Positions 17,524-25,905 of a stretch of 64,000 bases of DNA are shown here, piece after piece (position 1 is the first letter of the stretch; each line of letters begins with the position of its first letter). Made by a program: the position numbers and the translations under genes. The notes below the pieces were generated by a model that searched no databases, had not been told where the DNA came from, and saw only the letters and a list, made by a program, of their open reading frames with translations. The stretch spans positions 1 to 64,000 of the forward strand of contig JAEYGI010000015.1 in assembly GCA_023402395.1 (NCBI GenBank). Reading direction: 5' to 3'. This stretch comes from Bacillota bacterium (lineage in GTDB: Bacteria; Bacillota; UBA4882; UBA8346).

Positions 17524-17561
17524 ACCAGATAAGGCGGGCGCAGACACCCGCCTTATCTGGT
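17524..17561 (+). terminator. 15-bp perfect hairpin between binding protein and larA-like gene
   Basis: accagataaggcggg (17524-17538) pairs exactly with 17547-17561 around an 8-base loop. No T run follows, so it is more likely an mRNA-stabilising or attenuating hairpin than a full terminator. It would favour high levels of the binding-protein mRNA relative to the downstream gene. Confidence 0.5.
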
Positions 17562-17592
17562 AATCAACGTGAATGACGGGAAGGGAAACCAC

Positions 17593-18867
17593 TTGCATTA
17601 TATCTTTCCATATTCGAACATTTCCGGCCTGGAAATCTCCGGGCAAAACGAGACGAGGATTTATGAAGTGAAGGCTGAGGCTGCCCCGGAAGATCCGCTC
17701 CGTCTGATTGAGGAGAGTCTCGCCCGACCGATTGGAATGGAACGCTTCAGCAAGATACTGTCCCCGGCTCACAAGGTCCTGATTATCATTGACGATATTT
17801 CCCGGCCCACTCCGGTCCGGCTGATCCTGCCGCCGTTACTGGAGGAACTCGGCCTGTCCGGGGTGAAAGCCGCTAATATCCGTCTGCTGATCGCCTTGGG
17901 AACGCATCGTCCGATGACCGCGGCGGAGATTGAACTGAAAGTCGGCCCGGAGATTGCCCGGACCTATCCGGTCTTGAACCACCAATGGGACGATCCCGGC
18001 GCATTGTATGACTATGGCCGCCTGGACGACGGGACTCCGGTGATCCTAAACAAACAGATGGCCTGGGCTGATTTCGTCATCGGGGTGGGTTCCATTGCGC
18101 CCCATCCCGCGGCCGGGTTTTCCGGAGGGGGCAAGATTATTGCGCCCGGAGTGGCGACCGAAGCGGCTGTCGGCGAATTTCACTGGAAAAGCGTGCACTT
18201 TCCGGAACGGGAGGTGCTGGGAGTTCGCGACAATCCGATGCGTCGGATAATCGACGCCATCGCCGCCAAAGCCGGCTTATCGGCGATCGTCAATGTCATT
18301 GCCGACGGCCGCCAGCGGATCGTGAAAGTGGTTACCGGAGATCCGGTCCAGGCGCACCGGGTTGGTTGCGAATATGCCTTGGACCTCTTTGGTGTCAAGG
18401 TTGATCCGGATTGGCGGGCTGAGATCTATATTGCCGACTCCCATCCGATGGACCAAGAGATGTGGCAGGCGGTGAAAGGAATATGCGCGTTGGATGTGAT
18501 GGCGCCGGACGGGGCCGTTGTCATTCTGGTGACGCCTTGCCCCGAAGGGGTGAGCCAAATGCACCCGGAGATCTTAAAATACGGGTATGTCTCCTTGGCT
18601 GAAGCCGGCCGGCTAATCCGGGACGAAAACCTCTCCAAGGTGGCGGCGCATAATATGGTCCAAGGCGGCCGGTTGATCCGGAGGACCACCGCTTTTCTGG
18701 TTTCGCCCGGAATCAGCGCGTCCGAAGCCGAAAAACTGGGTTTTCGGTATTTTGCCACTCCGCAAGAGGCGCTGGATGAGGCCCTGCGACTCAAAGGCGA
18801 CCGGGTTAAAATCGGCATTCTTCGCATGGGCGGCGATCTTTGTCCGATCTTGGAGAATCGCCCGTAA
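17593..18867 (+). CDS. LarA-type nickel-pincer racemase/epimerase family protein
   Basis: A 424-residue member of the lactate racemase (LarA, DUF2088) family, which uses a nickel-pincer nucleotide to racemise or epimerise 2-hydroxyacids. The conserved central motif SIAPHPAAGFSGGGKIIAPG (around residues 172-191) includes the lysine position that anchors the cofactor. Histidines occur at ALGTHRP, FHWKS and ADSHPMD. The TTG at 17593 lies 7 bases after GGGAAGGGA; a GTG at 17569 in the same frame is less well placed. Being in a sugar uptake operon, it may act on a sugar acid rather than lactate. No larB/C/E genes are in the window, so cofactor supply must come from elsewhere. Confidence 0.82.
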   Translation: MHYIFPYSNISGLEISGQNETRIYEVKAEAAPEDPLRLIEESLARPIGMERFSKILSPAHKVLIIIDDISRPTPVRLILPPLLEELGLSGVKAANIRLLIALGTHRPMTAAEIELKVGPEIARTYPVLNHQWDDPGALYDYGRLDDGTPVILNKQMAWADFVIGVGSIAPHPAAGFSGGGKIIAPGVATEAAVGEFHWKSVHFPEREVLGVRDNPMRRIIDAIAAKAGLSAIVNVIADGRQRIVKVVTGDPVQAHRVGCEYALDLFGVKVDPDWRAEIYIADSHPMDQEMWQAVKGICALDVMAPDGAVVILVTPCPEGVSQMHPEILKYGYVSLAEAGRLIRDENLSKVAAHNMVQGGRLIRRTTAFLVSPGISASEAEKLGFRYFATPQEALDEALRLKGDRVKIGILRMGGDLCPILENRP

Positions 18868-18941
18868 AGCAGCTTGTGATCGTGCCGGCGCCGGGGAAAG
18901 GAAAACCGGGGCGGAACCTTTTTTCCTTGGGAGGTTGAGGA

Positions 18942-19049
18942 ATGGCGAAACCAAAACCGCGTTTATTACGCAGAGCATGGATTGCGGCAAGTTTTATATT
19001 GATAAAAGAGGCGGTCATCATCGAAATAAATAAGAAATCCAACGAGTAA
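18942..19049 (+). CDS. Putative 35-residue small protein
   Basis: A short frame starts with ATG after GGGAGGTTGAGG and encodes 35 residues: a basic N-terminus (KPKPRLLRR), a hydrophobic stretch (AWIAASFILI) and a charged tail. It ends inside the first arm of the terminator hairpin. It could be a small membrane-associated peptide, or chance coding in the operon tail. No family is recognised. Confidence 0.35.
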   Translation: MAKPKPRLLRRAWIAASFILIKEAVIIEINKKSNE

Positions 19050-19084
19050 AACCAAGGACTCCTTCAATAGGAGTCCTTGGTTTT
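19048..19084. terminator. Bidirectional rho-independent terminator
   Basis: A perfect 16-bp inverted repeat, aaaaccaaggactcct at 19048-19063 against 19069-19084, with a five-base loop. Terminal A and T tracts let it serve both the plus-strand larA-type operon and the minus-strand PL6 lyase gene that ends at 19100. Confidence 0.85.
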
Positions 19085-19099
19085 ACGGTTTTAGGCTGA

Positions 19100-21679
19100 T
19101 TACGGCGCGCCATACCCGACGTCCGTCGCGTTCAGCGGCCGGCGGGAGACGGAGACGCCCGGCTCATAATACTCGTCGGCTCCGGCGTCGCTAGTGCTCA
19201 ACCGGGCCTGGCCGTCCAGATCGTCCGCGACATAGCTGTAAGAACCCTTGCTGTAGTTAATGGCCGGGCTGGAGCCGGAGAGCTTCCGGAGTCCGTTTAC
19301 CGTGGCCAGATTGGGGTTGGTCTGCCAGATCTCGTTCTGGGTCCAGCCGCTCACGCCGAGGGTCGCCGAACCGGTCGGGTAGGCGATGTTGCCTTCGAAG
19401 GTATTGGTCGCGTCGCAGAGCGAGGTGGTGAAGAGATGATTCTGATCGCCGCTGATGATATTGTTGGCGATCTCGCAATTTTGCGGCGAGAGGGAATAAT
19501 GGGTTCCGACATCGATCCCCCAAGCGCTGTCCACAATGGTGTTGTTGGTAAATTCACAATAAGTCGGCCGTTCGTGCCCGTCGCCGCCGCTGCTGTCACT
19601 GGTGTCCCCGCCGTCGAGGCAGAATGGGGCCCGGTAACCGGCGCCGGTCAGCCCTTGGAAGTAGTTGTTGTAGATCCTGTGATAGGAGCCGTAAACCCGG
19701 ACTCCGCCGGTCTCATAATTGTTGGGGTTGCCGGGCTCCCCGATAAAGAAGTTCCCGTAGACCTCGGTGCGGGTTCCGAACCGGACCGAGACCGAACCCA
19801 GGCAATTCTTGAAGGTATTGTAACGGATGATGTTTTGCGAGGTCTTAACGGTGATGATCTCATTCTCGCCGTCGCAATCCTCGAACAGATTGTACTCGAC
19901 CCGGTGGTTGGTGAGAATGTCTTGCGAGCCGGAGACGCCGAAGACGATCGTCTCCCGGTCGGAGTCCCCCTTGAAACCGCCGCTGCCGTCGGGCATCGGG
20001 ACGATGTTCTTGAAATAATTATGGTGGATGTGCAGATTCTTGGTGATATTGGGCGAGTCGAACTGGGTCTTGATATAACTGCCGGAGACGCTTCCGACGT
20101 TCTTCCGGTCGAAGGTATTGTACCCGATTTCAATGCCGTCGCTGGCCTGAGTGGTTACGATCGACGACTGGGAGGCCGCGATGTTATTATGATCGAACAT
20201 ATTGCGCAGGATCGCGACATCTTTGGAGTTAACCACTTTCAGCAACACGCCGGAGGTATTGGGGCCGAACTGAAAGTCGCGGACGACGATCCCCTGACAA
20301 TTGTTGATCTCCAGCGAGTACAGGGTGGTTCCGAGAGAACTGGCGGCCCGGATCGTAATCGGATTGGAAGCCGAGGCGGTCTTGCCGGAGATCTTGAGGC
20401 CGGAAGAATATGACCCCGTCACTTCAATGATGTCGCCGGGCTGGGCGCTGGATACGGCCGAACTCCACTGGCTGGAACTGGTAACGCGGTAGACCGTGCC
20501 GGTGGCGGGCGGCGTGGGGGTCACGGCCGGACTCGGCGTCGGAGTGGGGCTGCCCGAACCCGGAGTTGGAGTCGGAGAAACGATCGGTGTGGGGGTTGGT
20601 GTCGGGATCGGGCCGCTGCCCCAGGCCTCGATCTCGGTCGGGCTGAACCAAGCGTTAGAGGAATTGCCGTGCCCAATGACCTTGATATACCGCGCCGAAC
20701 CGTCGGTAAAATCGTAGGTTTCCAGCGCGGTGGTCGTGCCGCTGGAGGTCCCGTTGCCGGTCGCCGGATAGGCTTTGGTATAGGTTTGATTGTCGGTGGA
20801 AGTGTAGATCTCAAAATACGACTGGCGCGTGCTTCCGTTGTGCCAGGCAATTCTGACATAGGCTACCGTGGCCGCGCCGTTGGCGTCGAGAATAATGTAA
20901 GCGCCGTCGCCGCTGCTGGAAAAGCGGGTGCTGAGGTCGGCGTCCAACACGTTGGCGGGCGCATTGCCGTCGTCGGCCGAAGCGGCCAGGACCGAGAGGG
21001 ATAGCTTGGAATAGGAACCCGCTGTCGGGGTAGGAGTCGGCGTTGCCGGAACGCTTGGGGTCGGAGTGGGAGTGGCGCTGGCCGAATCACTCACCGTTAC
21101 ATCGTCGAAGGAGGCGTTTCCATAAGTGTAGAAGCCGACTTTTCCCGCGCTCAGGCTGGAATCGGTGGCGCTGATCATCAGGCTGCCATTGACATAGCCG
21201 CTGAGGCTGGAGCCGTTCAATTCAATCCGTAACGTATAAAAAGTGGACGAGTTATAGGTAAACGAGGTATAGCCCAACGCGGTCTCGCTTCCGTTGACCC
21301 GTTTGTAAAGGTAAACCTTGGATCCGTCTTTTAAAATGAGGAAATAGTAATTGTTGGCGTCGGTGAAGCGGGCCACCAAACCGTGGCGGTTGCCGGAGCT
21401 TCCCGGCTTGACCTTGGCCGAGTAGCTGTAATTGATCCAATTGGAATCGCCGTTGACCATCAGGTAGGTGGCGGACGAGGTAGCCGTCTGCCGGGCGACC
21501 TTCGAACCGTCGCTGGCAATGCCCCAACTGCCGTTGCCGCTGGCATTGGTCCAGGCGCCGCTCGGGAACGGAGCGTAGGATTCGAAATCATCGGCCAGCA
21601 ACGTGGCGGCATGGTTGGCGGCTGCGTAGGCCAGGATCAAGATCACCGCCAACAGGGAGACCAGTTTCAGTTTTTTCAA
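19100..21679 (-). CDS. Secreted polysaccharide lyase family 6 (PL6) with two accessory domains
   Basis: An 859-residue exported enzyme. A signal peptide (MKKLKLVSLLAVILILAYAA) is followed by a ~170-residue concanavalin-like sandwich domain (DDFESYAPFPSGAW...). Then come a Thr-Pro linker near 200-222, an F5/8 type C (CBM32-like) domain at ~224-355, a second Thr-Pro linker, and a right-handed beta-helix PL6 domain from ~395. The PL6 signature ENEIITVKTSQNIIRYNTF, then SVRFGTRTEVYGNFF, carries the catalytic lysine and arginine of chondroitinase B/alginate lyases. The target is probably alginate or a glycosaminoglycan-like polymer. It starts at TTG after GAAGGGA. Two identical LacI-type operators precede it and the LacI-family gene lies upstream on the same strand. 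Confidence 0.85.
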   Translation of the reverse strand: MKKLKLVSLLAVILILAYAAANHAATLLADDFESYAPFPSGAWTNASGNGSWGIASDGSKVARQTATSSATYLMVNGDSNWINYSYSAKVKPGSSGNRHGLVARFTDANNYYFLILKDGSKVYLYKRVNGSETALGYTSFTYNSSTFYTLRIELNGSSLSGYVNGSLMISATDSSLSAGKVGFYTYGNASFDDVTVSDSASATPTPTPSVPATPTPTPTAGSYSKLSLSVLAASADDGNAPANVLDADLSTRFSSSGDGAYIILDANGAATVAYVRIAWHNGSTRQSYFEIYTSTDNQTYTKAYPATGNGTSSGTTTALETYDFTDGSARYIKVIGHGNSSNAWFSPTEIEAWGSGPIPTPTPTPIVSPTPTPGSGSPTPTPSPAVTPTPPATGTVYRVTSSSQWSSAVSSAQPGDIIEVTGSYSSGLKISGKTASASNPITIRAASSLGTTLYSLEINNCQGIVVRDFQFGPNTSGVLLKVVNSKDVAILRNMFDHNNIAASQSSIVTTQASDGIEIGYNTFDRKNVGSVSGSYIKTQFDSPNITKNLHIHHNYFKNIVPMPDGSGGFKGDSDRETIVFGVSGSQDILTNHRVEYNLFEDCDGENEIITVKTSQNIIRYNTFKNCLGSVSVRFGTRTEVYGNFFIGEPGNPNNYETGGVRVYGSYHRIYNNYFQGLTGAGYRAPFCLDGGDTSDSSGGDGHERPTYCEFTNNTIVDSAWGIDVGTHYSLSPQNCEIANNIISGDQNHLFTTSLCDATNTFEGNIAYPTGSATLGVSGWTQNEIWQTNPNLATVNGLRKLSGSSPAINYSKGSYSYVADDLDGQARLSTSDAGADEYYEPGVSVSRRPLNATDVGYGAP

Positions 21680-21737
21680 TAATATCCCTTCTTTCCGTTA
21701 TTTTATCAAACCCAAGTGAATGAAATCCTCCCCTCCT

Positions 21738-21751
21738 TTTAATCGATTAAA
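21738..21751. promoter_or_regulatory. LacI-type operator, proximal copy
   Basis: A perfect 14-bp palindrome, tttaatcgattaaa, 59 bp upstream of the PL6 start. It is identical to the copy at 21853-21866. The central CG and AT-rich arms are typical of LacI-family operators. Confidence 0.65.
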
Positions 21752-21852
21752 TTATTTCCTGAAAAATATTCAGCACGGCAACCGTTTGGAGGATTGATCC
21801 GGGTCAGCCTTTATAAATGGCAAACGGTTCCGGCAAAAAAATTATAACGTGA

Positions 21853-21866
21853 TTTAATCGATTAAA
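21853..21866. promoter_or_regulatory. LacI-type operator, distal copy
   Basis: A second exact copy of tttaatcgattaaa. The spacing between the two palindromes is 115 bp centre to centre, close to eleven helical turns, which would permit repression by DNA looping. Confidence 0.65.
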
Positions 21867-21973
21867 CTACTTTTAAATAATTGAATCGGGCCGGGTTTTT
21901 CGGTTATTATCTGACGCGGATGAACCGTAGTTTTATTTTGCTTAAAATTTTAGTAACCTAACTATTGTGAAAT

Positions 21974-22999
21974 TTAAAGAAGGGATTGGGTAGTTTTCCG
22001 GATCATAAGTTCAGTGGGGTAAACGGTTCGAACCGGATCGAGCCGTTCGCCGGTGAAACGCTCCAGCAACAAGCGGACCGCGTCGACGCCCCGCTCATAT
22101 TTGAGCTGTTTGATGGTAGTCAGGGGCGGATCCGAGATCCGGGCGTACGGGTTGTCGTCATAGCCCAGGATCGAGACATCCTCCGGGATTCGCAAGCCCA
22201 GTTCCTTAGCGGCGTTGATCGCTCCCAGCGCCAGCAGATCATTATAAGCGAAGATCGCGGTGATATCCGTTCGCTTTTGTAATAAACTTAAAGCGATGGA
22301 GCGCCCAAGGTTAAAAAAGTGCTCCCCCGAGGCAAAGTTCACCGGTTCGTCGAGAAACCGGATCAATTCCGGATCAGGAGCCAGGTTTTGGTCGCGGAGC
22401 GCTTGTTCGTAACCGTCGAACCGGATCTTGCGTCGGCCGATAAATGCGATTTTGACATGGCCGAGCGAGGTCAGGTAGGAAACCGCCTGATAACTCCCTT
22501 GAAACTGATCGACCATCAAGAAGTCGGCGCCGGGAAGCTGCGGGTTGGAAACAAGGGACAACGCCTTGGTATGAGTCTGATCATTGACCGGCCCGTAATT
22601 AACCTCGGGAAGGTAAGTGCCGAAGATGATCCCGTCGGCCCGCTTCTCCAGCAACAGGTGAATATAGTATTGCTCGCGATGGGGATTGTTCAGCGAATTG
22701 CAGAGCAGAACGGAGTATTTGGCCCGCTCCGCGGCTTCTTCTACGCCGCTGGCGATCTCCGGGTAAAACGGATTCATGATCGAGGGCACGATCAGGCCGA
22801 TGATCCGGGATTTCCGGGTCCGCAGGCTTTGGGCCACTCCGTTGAGGCTGTAGTTAAGCTCCTGAATCGCCTGGCTGACCTTTTCGCGGGTCGCCTCCGA
22901 GATCCGCCGGTCATTGTTCAATACCATTGACACCGTAGCCGAGGATACGCCGGCGCGTTTGGCGATATCTTTGACAGTAACCGTTTTCGATCCTTTCAA
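21974..22999 (-). CDS. LacI-family transcriptional regulator
   Basis: A 341-residue repressor. The N-terminal LacI helix-turn-helix (VTVKDIAKRAGVSSATVSMVLNN, residues 8-30) and hinge helix are followed by a periplasmic-binding-protein-like sensor domain (IIGLIVPSIMNPFYPEIASG ... IFAYNDLLALGAINAAKELG ... ISILGYDDNPYA-like end). It probably senses a lyase product and represses the PL6 gene downstream, where two palindromic operators lie. The start is TTG at 22999 with GGGAGA upstream. Confidence 0.9.
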   Translation of the reverse strand: MKGSKTVTVKDIAKRAGVSSATVSMVLNNDRRISEATREKVSQAIQELNYSLNGVAQSLRTRKSRIIGLIVPSIMNPFYPEIASGVEEAAERAKYSVLLCNSLNNPHREQYYIHLLLEKRADGIIFGTYLPEVNYGPVNDQTHTKALSLVSNPQLPGADFLMVDQFQGSYQAVSYLTSLGHVKIAFIGRRKIRFDGYEQALRDQNLAPDPELIRFLDEPVNFASGEHFFNLGRSIALSLLQKRTDITAIFAYNDLLALGAINAAKELGLRIPEDVSILGYDDNPYARISDPPLTTIKQLKYERGVDAVRLLLERFTGERLDPVRTVYPTELMIRKTTQSLL

Positions 23000-23223
23000 A
23001 GCGATTCTCCCTCGCGTAGGTAATTAGATAATAATGATCCTTACCGGTTCTTTATTGATTGTAACAAATTTCAAATCCGATCTCCAATTGAATTTTGTTG
23101 CAAATTGGCGCGACATGGTTGACTCCTTAATTTAGACAAGGTATGATAAAATTAGATTAACCGATCAATCAAATTATTCCCGCCCGGCCCAAACGGCGCA
23201 GGGGGCCGGCGAGGGGGTGGGCC
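23000..23223. promoter_or_regulatory. Divergent promoter region between lacI-type and ssnA genes
   Basis: AT-rich 224-bp gap. An imperfect inverted repeat (ttgtaacaaatttc near 23058 against gaattttgttgcaa near 23091) is the best operator candidate. No riboswitch consensus is seen. Confidence 0.35.
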
Positions 23224-24507
23224 GTGAAAGCGCTGATTCACGCCGATAGCTATGATTATCATGAGTATCGGCCGGACAGTTATATTCTGTATGACCATTG
23301 CATCCGCGAGGTCGGCCCGATGAGCGCTTTTCCCGGCGCGGATCAGGTCATTGATTGCCGGAACGCGCTGGTAATGCCGGGGCTGATCGTGGGCCACGCG
23401 CACCTGTATTCGGCGTTGGTCCGGGGCCTCCGGCTGCCGTTCAATCCTTCGGGCTTCCGGGAGTTGCTGGAGCAACTCTGGTGGCGGTTTGACCGGGGCA
23501 TCGACGGGGAGATCGCGTATCACAGCGCCCGGGTTTTCGGACTGGAGCATCTCAAGGCCGGAGTCACTACGATCATCGACCACCATGCCGGCGGAGCAGC
23601 CATTGGGGGCTCGCTGGACCAATTGAAACGGGGCCTCTGTGACGAGCTAGGGCTGCGGGGGATCTTTTGCTTCGAGACTAGCGACCGGTTTGGCGCGGAT
23701 GCCTGCATCGCCGAAAATTTGGAGTTTGCCCGCAAGGAGCGTTCGGATCGTTGCGCCGGGATGTTCGGGATGCATGCCTCAATGTCCCTGAGCGAGGCCA
23801 CGCTGGCCAAGATCGCCGCGGTACTCGGCGATCTACCGGTACACGTTCATGTCGCCGAAAGCGCCGAGGATGAGGCGGACAGCCTGTCCCGTTACGGCAA
23901 ACGGGTGGTGCGGCGCCTCCACGATCACGGGTTGCTGAGCCCCAATTCCCTGCTCGCTCATTGCGTGCACATCGACGAGGCCGAAGCCGCGTTGATCGCC
24001 GAGGATCGTTGCGTGGTCGCCCTCAATCCAACTTCGAATATGAACAACGCGGTGGGCCTGCCCGATCTTCCCCTGCTGCAACAATACGAAATCCCGGTGA
24101 TCATTGGCACCGATTCGCTCGGCGCCAACCTGACCCGGGATTATTTGAATCTGTTATTCGGCATGCATCTGAAAACCGGCAGCACTTGGCGGTTTTCTTA
24201 CGATGATTTGCTCCGGTGTATCCGGCAGGTTTACGAGTATGCCGGAACGCTGCTCGGCATCAAACTGGGACGGATTGAGCCGGGGTACGCCGCCGATCTG
24301 CTGGCCGTTTCATATCAGGCGCCGACTCCGCTGAATGCCGAGAATATTTTCGGTCACATGGTAACCGGGGTGTTTGACCGGTTTCAACCACGGGAGGTCT
24401 GGTGCCGGGGGGAACTCAAACTGCAAAACTATGAAACGGTCTGGGATGAAGCGGCGCTCTACGCCGAAGCCCGCCAGGCCGCGGTCAAGCTGTGGGGAAG
24501 GATCTAG
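23224..24507 (+). CDS. ssnA: SsnA-like amidohydrolase
   Basis: A 427-residue amidohydrolase-superfamily enzyme of the SsnA/chlorohydrolase type, expected to hydrolyse a C-N bond in a purine-derived intermediate. The metal-binding GHAHLYSALVRG motif (normally HxH) is near residue 58. HVHVAESAEDE near residue 203 supplies another histidine and glutamate, HCVHIDEAE follows at ~240, and the aspartate lies in IIGTDSLGAN. In E. coli and clostridia ssnA sits with ygeW, ygeY and xdhD in the uric-acid/purine degradation cluster, and the same company follows here. The start codon is GTG or ATG-like after GGGGGTGGG; the enzyme length is normal (about 440). Confidence 0.85.
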   Translation: MKALIHADSYDYHEYRPDSYILYDHCIREVGPMSAFPGADQVIDCRNALVMPGLIVGHAHLYSALVRGLRLPFNPSGFRELLEQLWWRFDRGIDGEIAYHSARVFGLEHLKAGVTTIIDHHAGGAAIGGSLDQLKRGLCDELGLRGIFCFETSDRFGADACIAENLEFARKERSDRCAGMFGMHASMSLSEATLAKIAAVLGDLPVHVHVAESAEDEADSLSRYGKRVVRRLHDHGLLSPNSLLAHCVHIDEAEAALIAEDRCVVALNPTSNMNNAVGLPDLPLLQQYEIPVIIGTDSLGANLTRDYLNLLFGMHLKTGSTWRFSYDDLLRCIRQVYEYAGTLLGIKLGRIEPGYAADLLAVSYQAPTPLNAENIFGHMVTGVFDRFQPREVWCRGELKLQNYETVWDEAALYAEARQAAVKLWGRI

Positions 24508-24568
24508 AAGCGTTGTGGTAAACCCCGACCGAAGGTCGTGATTGTACACAAAAGCTCAGCAAAGCAAG

Positions 24569-24628
24569 GGATAAAGTCGACAATTTTGGGGCAGGTTTGA
24601 AGGCCATGCCGACCGGTAGACTTTATCC
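24569..24628 (+). promoter_or_regulatory. Long stem in the ygeW leader
   Basis: ggataaagtc (24569-24578) is perfectly complementary to gactttatcc (24619-24628), enclosing 40 bases. It lies in the 162-bp gap between ssnA and ygeW, ending 41 bp before the ygeW start. It may be an mRNA processing or attenuation structure; no known riboswitch consensus is recognised. Confidence 0.4.
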
Positions 24629-24669
24629 TCCTGGCTTTTATTTAAATTGAAATCAAAGGAGAAGTGGCG

Positions 24670-25863
24670 ATGGACGGGTTGCAAACGTTGCTGAAACAGT
24701 TGGAAGGGCTCGATTGCCAAGGGATGTACCAGCGGGATTTCCTTTTGACCTGGGAGAAAACTGACGACGAACTCCGGGCGGTATTCACGGTCGCCGATAT
24801 CTTGCGCTCGCTGCGGGAGCGGAACATTTCGCCCCGGATTTTCGATAGCGGGCTGGCGGTCTCCATTTTCCGTGACAACTCGACCCGGACCCGGTTCAGC
24901 TTTGCCAGCGCCTGCAATCTGCTCGGCCTGGCGGTGCAGGATTTTGACGAGGGGAAGTCCCAGGTGGCCCACGGCGAAACGATCCGGGAGACTTCCAATA
25001 TGATCTCGTTCATGGCTGACGTGATTGGCATCCGCGACGACATGTACATCGGTAAGGGCAACGCTTACATGCGCCAGGTGGCCGCCGCGGTTCAGGAAGG
25101 CTACGACCAGGGTGTGCTGGAGCAACGCCCGGCCCTGGTCAATCTGCAATGCGACATCGATCATCCCACCCAGAGCATGGCCGATCTGTTGCATCTGATC
25201 CATCATTGCGGCGGCGCCGAAAAGCTTAAAGGCAAGAAGATCGCCATGAGCTGGGCCTATTCCCCGAGTTACGGCAAACCCCTGTCGGTGCCCCAGGGGA
25301 TCATCGGGCTGATGACCCGGATGGGCATGGAAGTGACGCTGGCCTATCCCGAAGGGTACGATCTGCTGCCCGAGGTGGAGGCCGTGGCCGTCCGGAACGC
25401 CGCGGCCAGCGGCGGCAAGTTCCATAAAACTCATTCGATGGCCGACGCCTTCCAAGATGCCGATATCGTTTATCCGAAGAGTTGGGCGCCGTACGCCGCC
25501 ATGGAACGGCGGACCCAAATGTACGGCGCGGGCGACTTCGACGGGATCAAGGCGTTGGAAAAGGAGTTGCTGGCCGAGAATGCCCGGCACCAGGAATGGG
25601 AATGCGACGAAACCATGATCAAACTGACCAAGGCCGGCAATGCTCTGTATCTGCACTGCCTGCCCGCGGACATTACCGGCGTCAGCTGCCGGCAGGGCGA
25701 AGTGGCGGCATCGGTCTTTGACCGGTACCGCGAGCCCCTTTACAAGCAGGCCGGTTTCAAGCCCTATGTGATCGCGGCCATGATCTTCCTAAGTAAGGTC
25801 AAGGATCCACCCGGAGCCCTGGGGCGGTTGTCCGGCGCCAAAGCGCAACGATTTCGGGGATAG
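24670..25863 (+). CDS. ygeW: YgeW-type carbamoyltransferase
   Basis: A 397-residue member of the aspartate/ornithine carbamoyltransferase superfamily. The carbamoyl-phosphate motif DNSTRTRFSF is near residue 75, DHPTQSMADLL near 162 and HCLPAD near 331. Length and motifs match YgeW, found in anaerobic purine-degradation clusters. In reported models it runs in the catabolic direction, producing carbamoyl phosphate from a ureido compound, which the carbamate kinase gene at 28324 would use to make ATP. The ATG at 24670 lies 8 bases after AAAGGAG; a GTG at 24664 is too close to it. Confidence 0.9.
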   Translation: MDGLQTLLKQLEGLDCQGMYQRDFLLTWEKTDDELRAVFTVADILRSLRERNISPRIFDSGLAVSIFRDNSTRTRFSFASACNLLGLAVQDFDEGKSQVAHGETIRETSNMISFMADVIGIRDDMYIGKGNAYMRQVAAAVQEGYDQGVLEQRPALVNLQCDIDHPTQSMADLLHLIHHCGGAEKLKGKKIAMSWAYSPSYGKPLSVPQGIIGLMTRMGMEVTLAYPEGYDLLPEVEAVAVRNAAASGGKFHKTHSMADAFQDADIVYPKSWAPYAAMERRTQMYGAGDFDGIKALEKELLAENARHQEWECDETMIKLTKAGNALYLHCLPADITGVSCRQGEVAASVFDRYREPLYKQAGFKPYVIAAMIFLSKVKDPPGALGRLSGAKAQRFRG

Positions 25864-25905
25864 CGGCCGATTGGCGGCCGCCGGCCCGGTGAGGGGAAAC
25901 GATTA

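Noticed and set aside
23155..23175. Third LacI operator near ssnA (attaaccgatcaat)
   Set aside because: It differs from the 14-bp palindrome at several positions and is not symmetrical enough to claim.
23000..23223. Purine riboswitch upstream of the heterocycle cluster
   Set aside because: The conserved purine aptamer loops were not found here or in 27906-28323.
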